A stretch of 64,000 nucleotides of DNA, taken from positions 124,001 to 188,000 of the forward strand of contig NZ_VOBI01000004.1 in the NCBI RefSeq assembly GCF_008369325.1, in the 5' to 3' direction. Under the pieces are notes generated by a model. It had not been told where the DNA came from, ran no database searches, and worked only from the letters and a program-made list of their open reading frames with translations. Both the position numbers and the translations under genes were made by a program. This document shows positions 8,926 to 17,414 of the stretch, piece after piece. How positions within the stretch are numbered: position 1 is the stretch's first letter; every line of letters starts with the position of its first letter. The DNA comes from Pseudomonas sp. ANT_H12B. Its GTDB lineage: Bacteria; Pseudomonadota; Gammaproteobacteria; Pseudomonadales; Pseudomonadaceae.

Positions 8926-10293
8926 TCAGCGCTGGGTGACCCGAGCCACAATGGCTTCAGGATTCATGTCACGCTCGGAGAGTGGTTTGTCGATGAACTT
9001 GTAGCCGCCCTTCAAACCATCGTTGAGCAACGCGTACATGCCTTTGTTGAAGTCATACACGACGTTTTTCACGTTATAGGGAATGTTTTTGTCGTAGAGC
9101 TGGACGCCGCTGAGGAAGATCGAGCGATACAACGCGCCGCTCTTGTCCCAGGCGTCATACAGGCCGACGCCGAAAGTATCTTCATCCAGGTAGTAGGTGC
9201 GTTTGCTGTAGACATGGCGCATACCCGGCTTCAACGTGGCTTCCACGACCCACACCCGATGCAGCTCCCAACGCTCGTTCGCCGGGTTGGCGTGGTGCGG
9301 CATGAACTGGTCTTCCTGCTTGCCGACGCCGAAGTAGAATTTGTAGGCGTTGTACGGGATGTACATTTCCTTGCGACCGACCAGCTTGTAGTCAAAGCGG
9401 TCCTGGCTCCCGGAAAACATTTGCAGTTCGTCGAACAGCGTCACGCCACCCTGGCTGGCAACGGGTGTATCAAAGGCAAATTCCGGTGCGAGTTTTACCC
9501 GGCGCTGGCCTGGGGAATAACTGAACGAACGACGGGCCTTCGCCAATGGATCGAGGAAGTCAGTGAGCACCACCACTTCACCGGAGCGCCGCGCCGGATA
9601 GTCGTTGCGCGAGAACACTCGTGCGTACATCAGTGGATCGCGATCCGCCTGAGTCACCTGGTAGTACGGGGTTTCTTCGAATGTCGCCTGTTCAGCGGTC
9701 TTGGTGATCGAGCCGTTGGCGTCGACTACCCAGCTGTTGGACGAAGTCGTGGTCGAGTAGCCGGTGCCGATTTTGTAGCGCACCTGCTGGTTCCACATCA
9801 CTTCATTGCCGGTCTTCGGAATCGGGAACGGCAGGCCGCCACGGCAAGATGGATCAACGGCCAGGCCATCTTTCTGGATCGCGCAGCTGCTGGCGTTTCG
9901 CACGGTGGCATCGAGTACCGCTTTGGGATAGGCAGTCGTGCGATGGCTTGGGTAAATGTCGATGTAGTAAGTCGGGTATTTCTTGATCAGGGTTTTCTGC
10001 CCCTCACTGAGCTTGTCCGCATACTTGTCGACGTTTTTGGCGTCAATGCGAAACAGTGGCTTTTCATCTTTGAACGGATCAACCCAAAACCCGCTGTCGG
10101 GCTTGAAACCCGCCGGAGCGGTGGTAAGGCCGCCCTCGTAAGCGGGGATCGTGCCATCGGCGTTACCGGCCTGAATCGCTCCGAACTGCGTCAGGCTCTT
10201 ACCCAGGTCCGAGGCGTCGCCAGCAGCGGCGGCTGTGAGGCTACAGGTCGCAAAACTCATCAGGACGGCAGTTAATGCAAGTGGACGTTTCAT
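8926..10293 (-). CDS. DUF1329-family exported protein (copy 1)
   Basis: This protein of ~455 residues has a signal peptide (PLALTAVLMSFATCSLTAAAA) and a mature region typical of DUF1329: FGAIQAGNADGTIPAYEGG near the start, CRGGLPFPIPKTGNEVMWN in the middle, and ERWELHRVWVVEATLKPG with YYLDEDTFG towards the end. The family is thought to have a LolB-like fold and is almost always paired with DUF1302. ATG at 10293 is chosen over GTG at 10299, because GGAG is nine bases before the ATG and too close to the GTG. It is about 70 per cent identical by eye to the copy at 17415-18776, and less similar to the third copy. It probably receives or carries a hydrophobic molecule at the outer membrane. Confidence 0.88.
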   Translation of the reverse strand: MKRPLALTAVLMSFATCSLTAAAAGDASDLGKSLTQFGAIQAGNADGTIPAYEGGLTTAPAGFKPDSGFWVDPFKDEKPLFRIDAKNVDKYADKLSEGQKTLIKKYPTYYIDIYPSHRTTAYPKAVLDATVRNASSCAIQKDGLAVDPSCRGGLPFPIPKTGNEVMWNQQVRYKIGTGYSTTTSSNSWVVDANGSITKTAEQATFEETPYYQVTQADRDPLMYARVFSRNDYPARRSGEVVVLTDFLDPLAKARRSFSYSPGQRRVKLAPEFAFDTPVASQGGVTLFDELQMFSGSQDRFDYKLVGRKEMYIPYNAYKFYFGVGKQEDQFMPHHANPANERWELHRVWVVEATLKPGMRHVYSKRTYYLDEDTFGVGLYDAWDKSGALYRSIFLSGVQLYDKNIPYNVKNVVYDFNKGMYALLNDGLKGGYKFIDKPLSERDMNPEAIVARVTQR

Positions 10294-10323
10294 GAACACG
10301 TTCTCCGATTCTTGTTTGATTTA

Positions 10324-11985
10324 TCAGAAGGAGGTCTTGAAGGTAAAAGCCAGCCAGCCGCGGTCTTCACCGCCTACGTTGCCGTTACCGGCGACGGTGC
10401 CATTGGCCAGGTTCTTCGGTTGGGCCGCTGTGTCGGCATAACGCAGGCCGAACTCATACAGCTGGGCATAAGTGAGTTTGACGCCGACGGAGTAAGCCAG
10501 CGCGCCTTCGCTGCCGCCACCGGCTGTTGGTGCGTTGCCATGCAGGCCGTAGTTGACGGTGAGAGGTACATCCATGTCCCAGGAGGGGAAGATCGAGATG
10601 TATTGCGGAGTGTAGTTGACCGCGACCGCATAATAATCTTTCGAGGAGCAGCCATCCGACTCGCTGCCGGACCCGGCGATACCTGGCGTTCTGGCATTGG
10701 TACAAGCGGCTTTTCCGACACCTTTATAGAGCTCTTCGTGTTCAGTCACGCGATCCAGGTGGCTGTAGGCGAACTCACCCACTAGGGTCGCGTTGTTCGA
10801 AATGAAGTTACGCGGCACGCCGTAAACGGCGTTGGCAATAAAGTGAATGGTGTCGCCGCGCGGGCCTTCGTCGTCCAGCGCGCTGACGCCAGTGGCATTC
10901 AAGGCACCGTTCATGCGGTAGGACAGTTCAGAGCCGACCGCAACCGTGTTGAAAACCCGAGCAAAACTGACGCCTGCCAGCTTCACGCCACGCGGGTAAA
11001 CAACCCGGTACGAACCCAGCGCTGCCTTGACCTGTGGGGCCAGCCAAGGCTGGTAGTCGTCGAACTGGCGATAGTAGGCGCCGAACGTCGATTCGACATC
11101 TTCAACGTTGAGTTTGGCCATCACGCCCCAGTTTTTGCCATCGCGACCGAAGCGCGAATCCTGACGCTGCAACGTCGCTCCGTTAGGCGCTACCGGCAGT
11201 TGGTCCGGACCTTCGAACAAAGGGTCGGCCGCGCCGAAATAGGTACCCCCATAAGGAATGCGCGTGGGCTCCCATTCGTAGAAGTATTGACCGGCAACCG
11301 AAAGGTGATCAGTGACCTGGGCCTTGGCCGAGATCTGCCCCACCGGCAGAAACACTTCCTTGGTTTCGATACCCGGGCTGGTCGAGGCTTTCACGCCATC
11401 GCTGGGGGCCTGGGAGTAGGACACGGCGTGAGCGCCGAACAACAGGCTTTCACCCCAATAGTTGGTGTGACGACCGACTTTCACGTTGACCGGTGTGTCG
11501 CCGATGTTGAAGTTGCGCCAGACAAAGGCATCGAGAATCTCTCCCGACGGGCCGTTCATGTAGCGCTTCACTTCGTCGCTGTAACGATTGTTGTGATAGC
11601 TGGTGGCGTAGCCGGGAACGTTACTTTTCACATCGTGATCGTTATAGGCCTGGTCAAACCAGCCGGCACCACTGAGGCGTCCACCCCACTCGTTGAGGTA
11701 GGAAAAGTCGAGTTCGCTCAACACATCGAGACGATTTGTAACAATGTCGCCTTTATCGAACTTGCCGTCGGACTCGTCGAAGTTCGGCGTGTTCATGATG
11801 CGACTGTCCTGACTGTCAGTCCGCATGCCCAGGTTGTAGCGGACCGTGTTGTCCCAACGCAGGCGATAATCAGGGTTCGGCAGATCGAAAGAGAGCGCCA
11901 TGACGCCTTGAGAGCCGCCAACCATCATCAGCGTAAGCGCACCTTGAGCCAGTACCAGCCGACTCTGCTTGGTCTTATGATTCAT
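10324..11985 (-). CDS. DUF1302-family outer-membrane protein (copy 1)
   Basis: This 553-residue protein starts with a signal peptide (LVLAQGALTLMMVGGSQGVMA), followed by NPDYRLRWDNTVRYNLGMR, the conserved N-terminal DUF1302 segment. Many alternating short strands follow, and the protein ends in an aromatic residue (TFKTSF), as outer-membrane barrels do. ATG at 11985 is preferred to the upstream GTG, since AAGG lies eight bases before it. It is the first gene of the eight-gene operon and forms a pair with DUF1329 (30 bp). A barrel that imports or exports a hydrophobic compound is the best guess. Its leader holds an extended CA motif, so it should be under Crc/Hfq control. Confidence 0.88.
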   Translation of the reverse strand: MNHKTKQSRLVLAQGALTLMMVGGSQGVMALSFDLPNPDYRLRWDNTVRYNLGMRTDSQDSRIMNTPNFDESDGKFDKGDIVTNRLDVLSELDFSYLNEWGGRLSGAGWFDQAYNDHDVKSNVPGYATSYHNNRYSDEVKRYMNGPSGEILDAFVWRNFNIGDTPVNVKVGRHTNYWGESLLFGAHAVSYSQAPSDGVKASTSPGIETKEVFLPVGQISAKAQVTDHLSVAGQYFYEWEPTRIPYGGTYFGAADPLFEGPDQLPVAPNGATLQRQDSRFGRDGKNWGVMAKLNVEDVESTFGAYYRQFDDYQPWLAPQVKAALGSYRVVYPRGVKLAGVSFARVFNTVAVGSELSYRMNGALNATGVSALDDEGPRGDTIHFIANAVYGVPRNFISNNATLVGEFAYSHLDRVTEHEELYKGVGKAACTNARTPGIAGSGSESDGCSSKDYYAVAVNYTPQYISIFPSWDMDVPLTVNYGLHGNAPTAGGGSEGALAYSVGVKLTYAQLYEFGLRYADTAAQPKNLANGTVAGNGNVGGEDRGWLAFTFKTSF

Positions 11986-11997
11986 ACACACTACCTT

Positions 11998-12008
11998 TTA
12001 TTGTTATT
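11998..12008 (-). promoter_or_regulatory. Extended Crc/Hfq CA motif in DUF1302 leader
   Basis: The sense strand reads AATAACAATAA followed by AAGG, the ribosome-binding site of the operon's first gene. This is three consecutive AAY units, the form bound best by Hfq/Crc in Pseudomonas. Repression of the whole operon through its first gene is inferred. Confidence 0.65.
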
Positions 12009-12166
12009 TTCAGTCGCTATGTGCGTTCAAACGGTCGCTCCAGCGATATGCGCTACCCCACAATATCGTTGAATGTCTCGCCTGGACAGTCCGCTGAAGA
12101 GGTCTGGCACGCATCCAGACCCACTTTCCTCCTCAGTTGAAAGTCACCGTAACGGATCACAAAATA

Positions 12167-12203
12167 AAATTCCACATAAAGATTTGCATTCTCCATATAG
12201 AAT
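12167..12203. promoter_or_regulatory. 37-bp conserved promoter element, copy 1
   Basis: The element begins AAATTCCA, has GATT in the middle and ends ATATAGAAT. It matches the element at 47250-47286 at 29 of 37 positions with no gaps. It contains ATTCT and AGAAT as an inverted repeat with a six-base spacer. It lies in the ~420-bp divergent region between the DUF1302 operon (leftward from 11985) and the SDR gene (rightward from 12405). The rest of this gap shows only a small GGGCT/AGCCC hairpin at 12311-12326. A binding site for a shared regulator is inferred. Confidence 0.6.
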
Positions 12204-12404
12204 TTCACACCCGTCAAGGTGAAGAATCGTTCCAGCAAAGGCGTTTCGCCGGTAAATACTGCACACAAAACAGATAAACGTTCAAATAAACTTTGACGCT
12301 TTTGTGCTTTGGGCTTTCAATAGCCCCTGCCATCCCACAGAACGCCTGGCGTTGCGCGGGTAAAACGGCAGTGAACCGCCAGAAGAAAAACAAGAGGAGC
12401 CACC

Positions 12405-13250
12405 ATGAATATTGATTTGAGTGCCAAACGCGTGATCATCACGGGCGCTTCGCGGGGCATTGGTCTGGCCATCGCCCGGGCATTCGCAGCTGAAGGGGCG
12501 CGGGTAGCGATATGCGCCCGTAGTGCGTCAGACGTCCGGGAAGTCGGCGCGCAACTTGCGGAACACGCCCAGGCGGTGATTGCCCGGGCTGTCGACGTGA
12601 CGGACAGTGAGGGGGTCAAGGCGTTTGTTGCTGAAGTTGCACACGCGTGGGGCGGGGTCGATGTGTTGGTGAACAACGCCGGTCAAGGCCGTGGCGGCAA
12701 CCTCGACACCCTCACTCCGGAAGTCATCCTCGAACATGCCAACATTCTGCAGATGGGGCATTTCCGATTCGTGCAGGCGGTGGTGCCGTTCATGCGTGAA
12801 CAGCGCTGGGGACGGATCATCGAAATCAACGCCTTGGCCGGGGTGATTCCGACGCCCGACGGAATTCCCTCAGTAATCAATCGCGCATCGTGCATCGCCC
12901 TCTCCCGCTCATTGGGCATGTCACTGCCCAAAGACAATATCCTGGTCAACAGCCTGAACATGGGTTGGATCGATACCGGTCAATGGGATCGTCACTACAA
13001 GGAAATGGGACCTGGCGTCAGTCGCGAGGAGTTCGACGCCATGGTGATGAAGGTGGTACCGCTCGGGCGTTATGGCAAACCTGAAGACGTTGCCGGTATG
13101 GCGCTGTTCCTGGCCAGTGAATATGCCAGCTTCATCAGCGCCGCCTCGATTGACATTGCCGGCGGCATGGGTGGGCAGATTGCCTACTTTCCAACCCTCA
13201 AACGCGATTTTGCCGCGACGATTGCGGCACGTAACGCTGCCAGCGAATAA
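12405..13250 (+). CDS. SDR-family protein lacking the Tyr-Lys catalytic pair
   Basis: This SDR of 281 residues has an intact cofactor motif TGASRGIG (residues 13-20) and NNAG (90-93). The active-site YxxxK is replaced by Ser156-x3-Arg160 (SVINRA), and the usual catalytic Ser region reads IEINAL. It belongs to the SDR subgroup with S-x3-R, whose chemistry is unclear. The start has a good AGGAGCCACC ribosome-binding site. It is transcribed divergently from the DUF1302 operon and is followed by the EamA exporter gene. It may bind NAD(P) without carrying out standard hydride transfer. Its function is not predicted beyond the family. Confidence 0.85.
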   Translation: MNIDLSAKRVIITGASRGIGLAIARAFAAEGARVAICARSASDVREVGAQLAEHAQAVIARAVDVTDSEGVKAFVAEVAHAWGGVDVLVNNAGQGRGGNLDTLTPEVILEHANILQMGHFRFVQAVVPFMREQRWGRIIEINALAGVIPTPDGIPSVINRASCIALSRSLGMSLPKDNILVNSLNMGWIDTGQWDRHYKEMGPGVSREEFDAMVMKVVPLGRYGKPEDVAGMALFLASEYASFISAASIDIAGGMGGQIAYFPTLKRDFAATIAARNAASE

Positions 13251-13314
13251 CACCAAAACATATCGACAAACTCTCCGGTGCGTAGTGCGCACCCTCAACG
13301 TTGGCGCCCCCGTG

Positions 13315-14199
13315 ATGAACTTGCTGTTCCCTGTTCTTGCCACGCTGATCTGGGCCGCCAGTACCGTGGTCAATCGCCTTTCGGTTGGGGTGATTGACCC
13401 CGCAGCCATTTCCTTTTACCGCTGGCTGGTCGCGTTGCTGGTGTTGTCACCGGTGATGTTGCCCAAGGTCTGGCGGTTGCGGCAGCAGATTCGGCCGCAC
13501 CTGCCCAAGTTGTGGCTGCTGGGCTTGCTCGGCATGTCGCTGTACCAGTCGCTGGCCTATTTCGCCGCGCACACTGTCAGCGCCACTTCCATGGGCCTGA
13601 TCCTGGCGACCATGCCCCTGCTCACCGTGCTGCTCGCCTTTCCCCTGCTCAATACCCAACCGACCGCGACGTTATTGGTCGGTGCTCTGGTGTCGTTTGC
13701 CGGGCTGACGTGGTTGCTGGCCGCAGGCGACCTGCCCTCGCTCTGGGCACACGGGGTTGGCCAAGGGGAATTGATGATGTTGCTGGCCTCGCTGTCGTAC
13801 GCGTTGTACTGCGTGCTGGTCAAGCGCTGGCAGATTCCCCTGCCGACCTGGGAAAGCCTTTACGTGCAAATAATCTGCGGCACCCTGCTGTTGGTGCCGC
13901 CCTTTGTGCTGGCCCCTTCGATAGCCCTGACAACCGCAAATGTCCCGCTGGTGTTGTTCGCGGGTCTGTTTGCCTCAGCGCTGGCGCCCGGCTTGTGGAT
14001 GCGTGGTTTGCAAACCCTGGGGCCAGAAAAAACCGCCGTGCTGATGAACCTGGTCCCGTTATTTACCGCGGTGTTGGCGATTGTGTTGCTGGGGGAAACA
14101 TTGCACCTGTACCACGCGGTCGGAGGCGGATTGATTTTACTGGGAATTGGATTGGCGCAATGGAAACCCGCGCGGGTAGTGACCGAAGTCGTGACCTAG
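13315..14199 (+). CDS. EamA-family (DMT) inner-membrane transporter
   Basis: The protein of 294 residues contains about ten hydrophobic helices arranged as two EamA repeats. The second repeat includes ALAPGLWMRGLQTLGPEKTAV, a very typical EamA segment. The start is placed at ATG 13315 (MNLLFPVLATLIWA), which gives the normal family length; the ribosome-binding site is weak. Family members export amino acids, nucleosides and other small metabolites. It lies 64 bp after the atypical SDR and its stop overlaps the convergent phosphatase-like gene at 14196. Export of a pathway intermediate is possible but unproven. Confidence 0.88.
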   Translation: MNLLFPVLATLIWAASTVVNRLSVGVIDPAAISFYRWLVALLVLSPVMLPKVWRLRQQIRPHLPKLWLLGLLGMSLYQSLAYFAAHTVSATSMGLILATMPLLTVLLAFPLLNTQPTATLLVGALVSFAGLTWLLAAGDLPSLWAHGVGQGELMMLLASLSYALYCVLVKRWQIPLPTWESLYVQIICGTLLLVPPFVLAPSIALTTANVPLVLFAGLFASALAPGLWMRGLQTLGPEKTAVLMNLVPLFTAVLAIVLLGETLHLYHAVGGGLILLGIGLAQWKPARVVTEVVT

Positions 14200-14981
14200 G
14201 CGACCAGCAAGGTATCGCGCAATGTCTGCAAGCCTTTCTGGCTCAAACCACTGAAGCGCTGCAGGTAAAGATCCAGTCCACCGTACTCGGCGTCGATCAC
14301 TGCATACGCAGCATTCAAGTACTCGGGACGGGCATCCAGCACTGCATCAATGGCCGCCTCGCTGACCGCTTGGCCGACCAGGTGGCTCACCGTGGTGCTC
14401 ATGGCCTGCTGACGCGCCACCTCCAGCTGACTGAAGCGACGTGCCGAGAGCACATAGTCGGCCATGATGTGCTCCGGTGCGACGCCCAGTGCGTGCAGCA
14501 GCAACATCACCGCGACCCCGGTGCGGTCCTTGCCCGCCGTGCAATGAATGAGCACCGATGCATTGCGGGTAGAGAACAGCTCGAACAGCGCTGGCAACAA
14601 CGGCGCCAACAGGTGCGGAAGTTGCCGGTAGACCTCCAACATCATGTTTCGCGCGCCCTGAGTCTCTGGATTATCAGCGAGCATGGCGGCAATCCGTGGG
14701 TCGGCACGAACATCACCAAGCACCTCCAGGTGGAGTTGCGCGATAGCCGAATCGGGTACGCCGCTCGGGTAACGCTCACGCTCTGCGGCGCTGCGTAAAT
14801 CGCAGACGGTTGTCAGGCCGATCCGCCGCAAGGTCTGCCAGTCTTCAGCGGTCAGTCGATCCAGCTGTTCTGCCCGTAACAGGTAATGGTCGCCGATACG
14901 ACGACCACAACCGGTGGGAATACCTTTGAGGCTGCGAAAGTTATCCGCACCCTGCAAGCGCAACTCTTCCTGCCCGACCAT
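14196..14981 (-). CDS. Tyrosine-protein-phosphatase-like protein
   Basis: The protein of 261 residues carries the cysteine-phosphatase P-loop HCTAGKDRTG (CX5R) at about residues 147-156, and an N-terminal NFRSLKG/LLRAEQLDRL region typical of the bacterial PTP family (Y_phosphatase3). These enzymes hydrolyse phosphotyrosine, phosphoinositides or small phosphate esters. ATG at 14981 is chosen because GGAGG lies seven bases upstream; it follows the kinase gene's stop by two bases. It is the third gene of an amidohydrolase, APH-fold kinase, phosphatase operon. A substrate made by the kinase next door is an attractive idea but is inference only. Confidence 0.85.
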   Translation of the reverse strand: MVGQEELRLQGADNFRSLKGIPTGCGRRIGDHYLLRAEQLDRLTAEDWQTLRRIGLTTVCDLRSAAERERYPSGVPDSAIAQLHLEVLGDVRADPRIAAMLADNPETQGARNMMLEVYRQLPHLLAPLLPALFELFSTRNASVLIHCTAGKDRTGVAVMLLLHALGVAPEHIMADYVLSARRFSQLEVARQQAMSTTVSHLVGQAVSEAAIDAVLDARPEYLNAAYAVIDAEYGGLDLYLQRFSGLSQKGLQTLRDTLLVA

Positions 14982-14983
14982 TC

Positions 14984-16171
14984 TCAATCCTCCAGTAGAT
15001 GTTGATAGGCCTGCGTTAACGGACGCGCGCCCTGCCCCAGTGTCGGCGTACGGCGAGGCTTACGCCCATGTGTGAGCAAACGCACGGTATCAAAATCTTC
15101 TGCAGCGGCGAAGAAACGTTCCACCATCGGCAAACCGTCCTGCCCCCAGTCATCCATATTCGACATCCAGGTCTGCATCCCCCAAACCGGCCAACGGCGA
15201 AACTGTTCCCAGGCAGCGTCCTGGTCAAGCACGCCTTCGGCACCGAGGCTGATCAGTTTTTCGCGGTACACCCGCAGCAGGCGTTGCGCATCGGCGCGCC
15301 GTTCCTCGACGGTTAAGGCCCCCAGCATAAAATAGGCGATATCGCGCCATGGCCGGCCACGCCTCGACAGTTGCCAATCCAGCCAGATACGTTGGCCGTC
15401 GCTGCGTAAAAAACTGTTGCCCTGATGCGAATCACCATGGATCAGGCAGCTGGGTGACGACTGTTCGCGCTCGAAAGCTGCCAATTCATCAAACGCATGG
15501 CTGAACAACTCCGGTGTCTCATACATCCATTTCGGCAACAGGCGTTGGTACTCCGGTTTGCGCAGATTGACCTTGATGTAGTTGTACATACGCAGCAGGC
15601 CGTCGCAGTCCACCGGGTTGGCCATCGACACCGGCAGCCAGCCCTGGCCCCGTAGCTGCGGACTGTTCCAGGTGGCAGCATGCAACGTCGCCAGTGACTC
15701 CAGCCCCCGAGCGACGCCATCCACGCCCAGGTGATCGGTGCTATGGCCAAATTTCCCGGCGGCCAGACCAAGGTCTTCCATCATCACCACGCCTCGACCG
15801 CCGCCATCGGCGTCCCAGTCGGTGAGATAGGTGTCTGGCAGTGGCGCATCGGACCAGCCGTGCGCCAAATGATAAAAGCGCGCTTCCAGCTCACAGATAT
15901 CGCCGCTCTCGAAACCCTCGGACCAATTCGACTTCAGGCACACGTGCGCAGGAATACCCGCGTGCTGACCGACCTCATTCAACTCAAGCCTGACGCGGAA
16001 TTTGGTGGTGTGACCGTTTCGAACTTCCACTGCCGTTAACGCCAGCACCTCGACGCCCGGATAACGCGGCTGCAATAGCTGAGTTAGCCAGGCTGCGGTA
16101 ATTTCGCTCAGGTGCCGTGGCAACCGTCCGCTGCGCTGCGGGTAGGGCCGCCCCAGCGAGCTATCCGTCAC
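14984..16171 (-). CDS. APH/CHK-fold phosphotransferase
   Basis: This is a protein of 395 residues with the kinase signature LIHGDSHQGNSF (catalytic HGD...N) near residue 243 and the metal-binding Asp in IWLDWQLSRRGRPWRDIAYF. This places it with aminoglycoside-phosphotransferase/choline-kinase-like enzymes, here of the kind that act on small alcohols or hydroxy acids. The GTG start overlaps the stop of the amidohydrolase gene as GTGA, which implies coupled translation. Two other APH-fold proteins occur in this window (30030-31394 and 41771-42823), but this one is the most distant from the ACAD-linked type. The substrate is unknown. Confidence 0.85.
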   Translation of the reverse strand: MTDSSLGRPYPQRSGRLPRHLSEITAAWLTQLLQPRYPGVEVLALTAVEVRNGHTTKFRVRLELNEVGQHAGIPAHVCLKSNWSEGFESGDICELEARFYHLAHGWSDAPLPDTYLTDWDADGGGRGVVMMEDLGLAAGKFGHSTDHLGVDGVARGLESLATLHAATWNSPQLRGQGWLPVSMANPVDCDGLLRMYNYIKVNLRKPEYQRLLPKWMYETPELFSHAFDELAAFEREQSSPSCLIHGDSHQGNSFLRSDGQRIWLDWQLSRRGRPWRDIAYFMLGALTVEERRADAQRLLRVYREKLISLGAEGVLDQDAAWEQFRRWPVWGMQTWMSNMDDWGQDGLPMVERFFAAAEDFDTVRLLTHGRKPRRTPTLGQGARPLTQAYQHLLED

Positions 16172-17205
16172 GGCGTCAGCACCCGACCAGCGTTGGCCGG
16201 CACCTTCAGCTTGAGCAGTTCGATCGCGTTACCGCTGCGAATCCGCTCGCGGTCTTCAGCGGACAAGCCGATGCCTTCGGTCAGATCGCCATGGTCGTAG
16301 GCCCCGCCAAAGTTAGTGCCGTACAACAGGCGCTCCGCCCCCACCACCTCGGCAACGCCACGACGCAAGCCCGGCGCATGAACGTCAAGGTCGAAGTAAA
16401 AGTTCTGCAGGTAATCCATCAACGGACGCTGATTGCGCGAGTCCGGTGCCATGGCCCGGTTCAGTTCGCTCAGGCGCCCCAACTGGAAAACCGCCATGCC
16501 ACCGGCATGGGTGATGTAGGTTTTCAAGGTCGGGAAAACATCCAGCGCGCCACCGCAGATCAGGTACCAGAAGAACAGTGTTTCATCGACGCAGTCACCG
16601 ACGATGGAGGTGGTTTCAAACTTGTCGTCCGTGTGTTTTTCGCCCCAGTAAATCGACTGATTGAAGCCATGCACCATGATCGGTACATCCAGCTGGGTGA
16701 GTTTTTCCCAGACGGGGAACAGGCGTTCGTCGTGAGCCTCCAGGCCATTGAAGTTGGCCCCGCCGACGCACACACCCTTGGCGCCCAACTGAGTCACTGC
16801 GCGTTCAATTTCCTTGGCCGCATTCAGCGGATCCGCGAGGTTGGCGTGGCACCAGAAATCGAAGTGGTCGGGATCAGCCCGACAAAATGCCGACAACTCG
16901 TCATTGCAGATGCGCGCGTATTCGTTAGCGAAATCTCCCGCCCAATACATAAAGCAATGAGACGGCGTGGACATCACCAGTTTGTCGACACCCCGCTCGG
17001 CCATCAGCTGGCGACGGCTGGCGTGGCTCATGCGCGCGAGGATATTGGCCTGCGCTTCGGCATCCGTCGCGGCTTTGACCGGTTGCTTGGTGCCGAGGGA
17101 AAAATGCCCCACGGTCAGCCCCTGCACTTTCATGAATGGCCCCCAGAACTCGTGACGGTTCAGCATGCCCTCAGTCAGCAAGTGGGCGTGGACATCAATC
17201 AGCAT
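16168..17205 (-). CDS. Amidohydrolase-2 family protein (ACMSD-like fold)
   Basis: The 345-residue protein begins MLIDVHAHL, giving the metal-binding His6 and His8. It has further candidate ligands His179 (IMVHG) and His233 (ITHAGG). Families of this type include ACMSD, resorcylate decarboxylases and related hydrolases. The conserved Asp near the C-terminus, normally in a GTD/GSD motif, is Asn298 here (LLYGTNFGG), so ordinary chemistry may be altered. The start has GGAGAACGCC before ATG. It is first in the operon with the APH-fold kinase and the phosphatase. A 21-bp dyad at 17301-17321 lies ~100 bp upstream. It may decarboxylate or hydrolyse a pathway intermediate. Confidence 0.83.
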   Translation of the reverse strand: MLIDVHAHLLTEGMLNRHEFWGPFMKVQGLTVGHFSLGTKQPVKAATDAEAQANILARMSHASRRQLMAERGVDKLVMSTPSHCFMYWAGDFANEYARICNDELSAFCRADPDHFDFWCHANLADPLNAAKEIERAVTQLGAKGVCVGGANFNGLEAHDERLFPVWEKLTQLDVPIMVHGFNQSIYWGEKHTDDKFETTSIVGDCVDETLFFWYLICGGALDVFPTLKTYITHAGGMAVFQLGRLSELNRAMAPDSRNQRPLMDYLQNFYFDLDVHAPGLRRGVAEVVGAERLLYGTNFGGAYDHGDLTEGIGLSAEDRERIRSGNAIELLKLKVPANAGRVLTP

Positions 17206-17300
17206 GGCGTTCTCCTTGTTGTAATTAGCCAGCAGACCGAACGACCCGCTCGCAGGGCATCCGGATCAATTTAAGGGATAACTGCACCCTCAATAATATA

Positions 17301-17321
17301 AACACATTTCTAATATGTGTT
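17301..17321. promoter_or_regulatory. Palindromic operator candidate upstream of amidohydrolase operon
   Basis: AACACAT and ATGTGTT form a perfect 7-bp inverted repeat with a seven-base A/T-rich spacer. It lies 96-116 bp before the amidohydrolase start in an A/T-rich stretch. The size suits a dimeric regulator such as TetR or GntR. No protein can be assigned. Confidence 0.45.
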
Positions 17322-17365
17322 CATTTAAATATGAGTCGCAGGGCTACCTTTTATAAAATCCGCAC

Positions 17366-17391
17366 AAAAAAAAGCGGCCCTCTCAGGCCGC
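17366..17391 (-). terminator. Rho-independent terminator of the P450/GMC/DUF operon
   Basis: GCGGCC (17374-17379) and GGCCGC (17386-17391) form a 6-bp GC stem with a six-base loop. On the minus strand the stem is followed by eight T residues (17373 down to 17366). It lies 23 bp after the DUF1329 stop codon at 17415 and ends the leftward operon. Confidence 0.9.
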
Positions 17392-17414
17392 AAATGCGTG
17401 TTCAACCGATGAAA

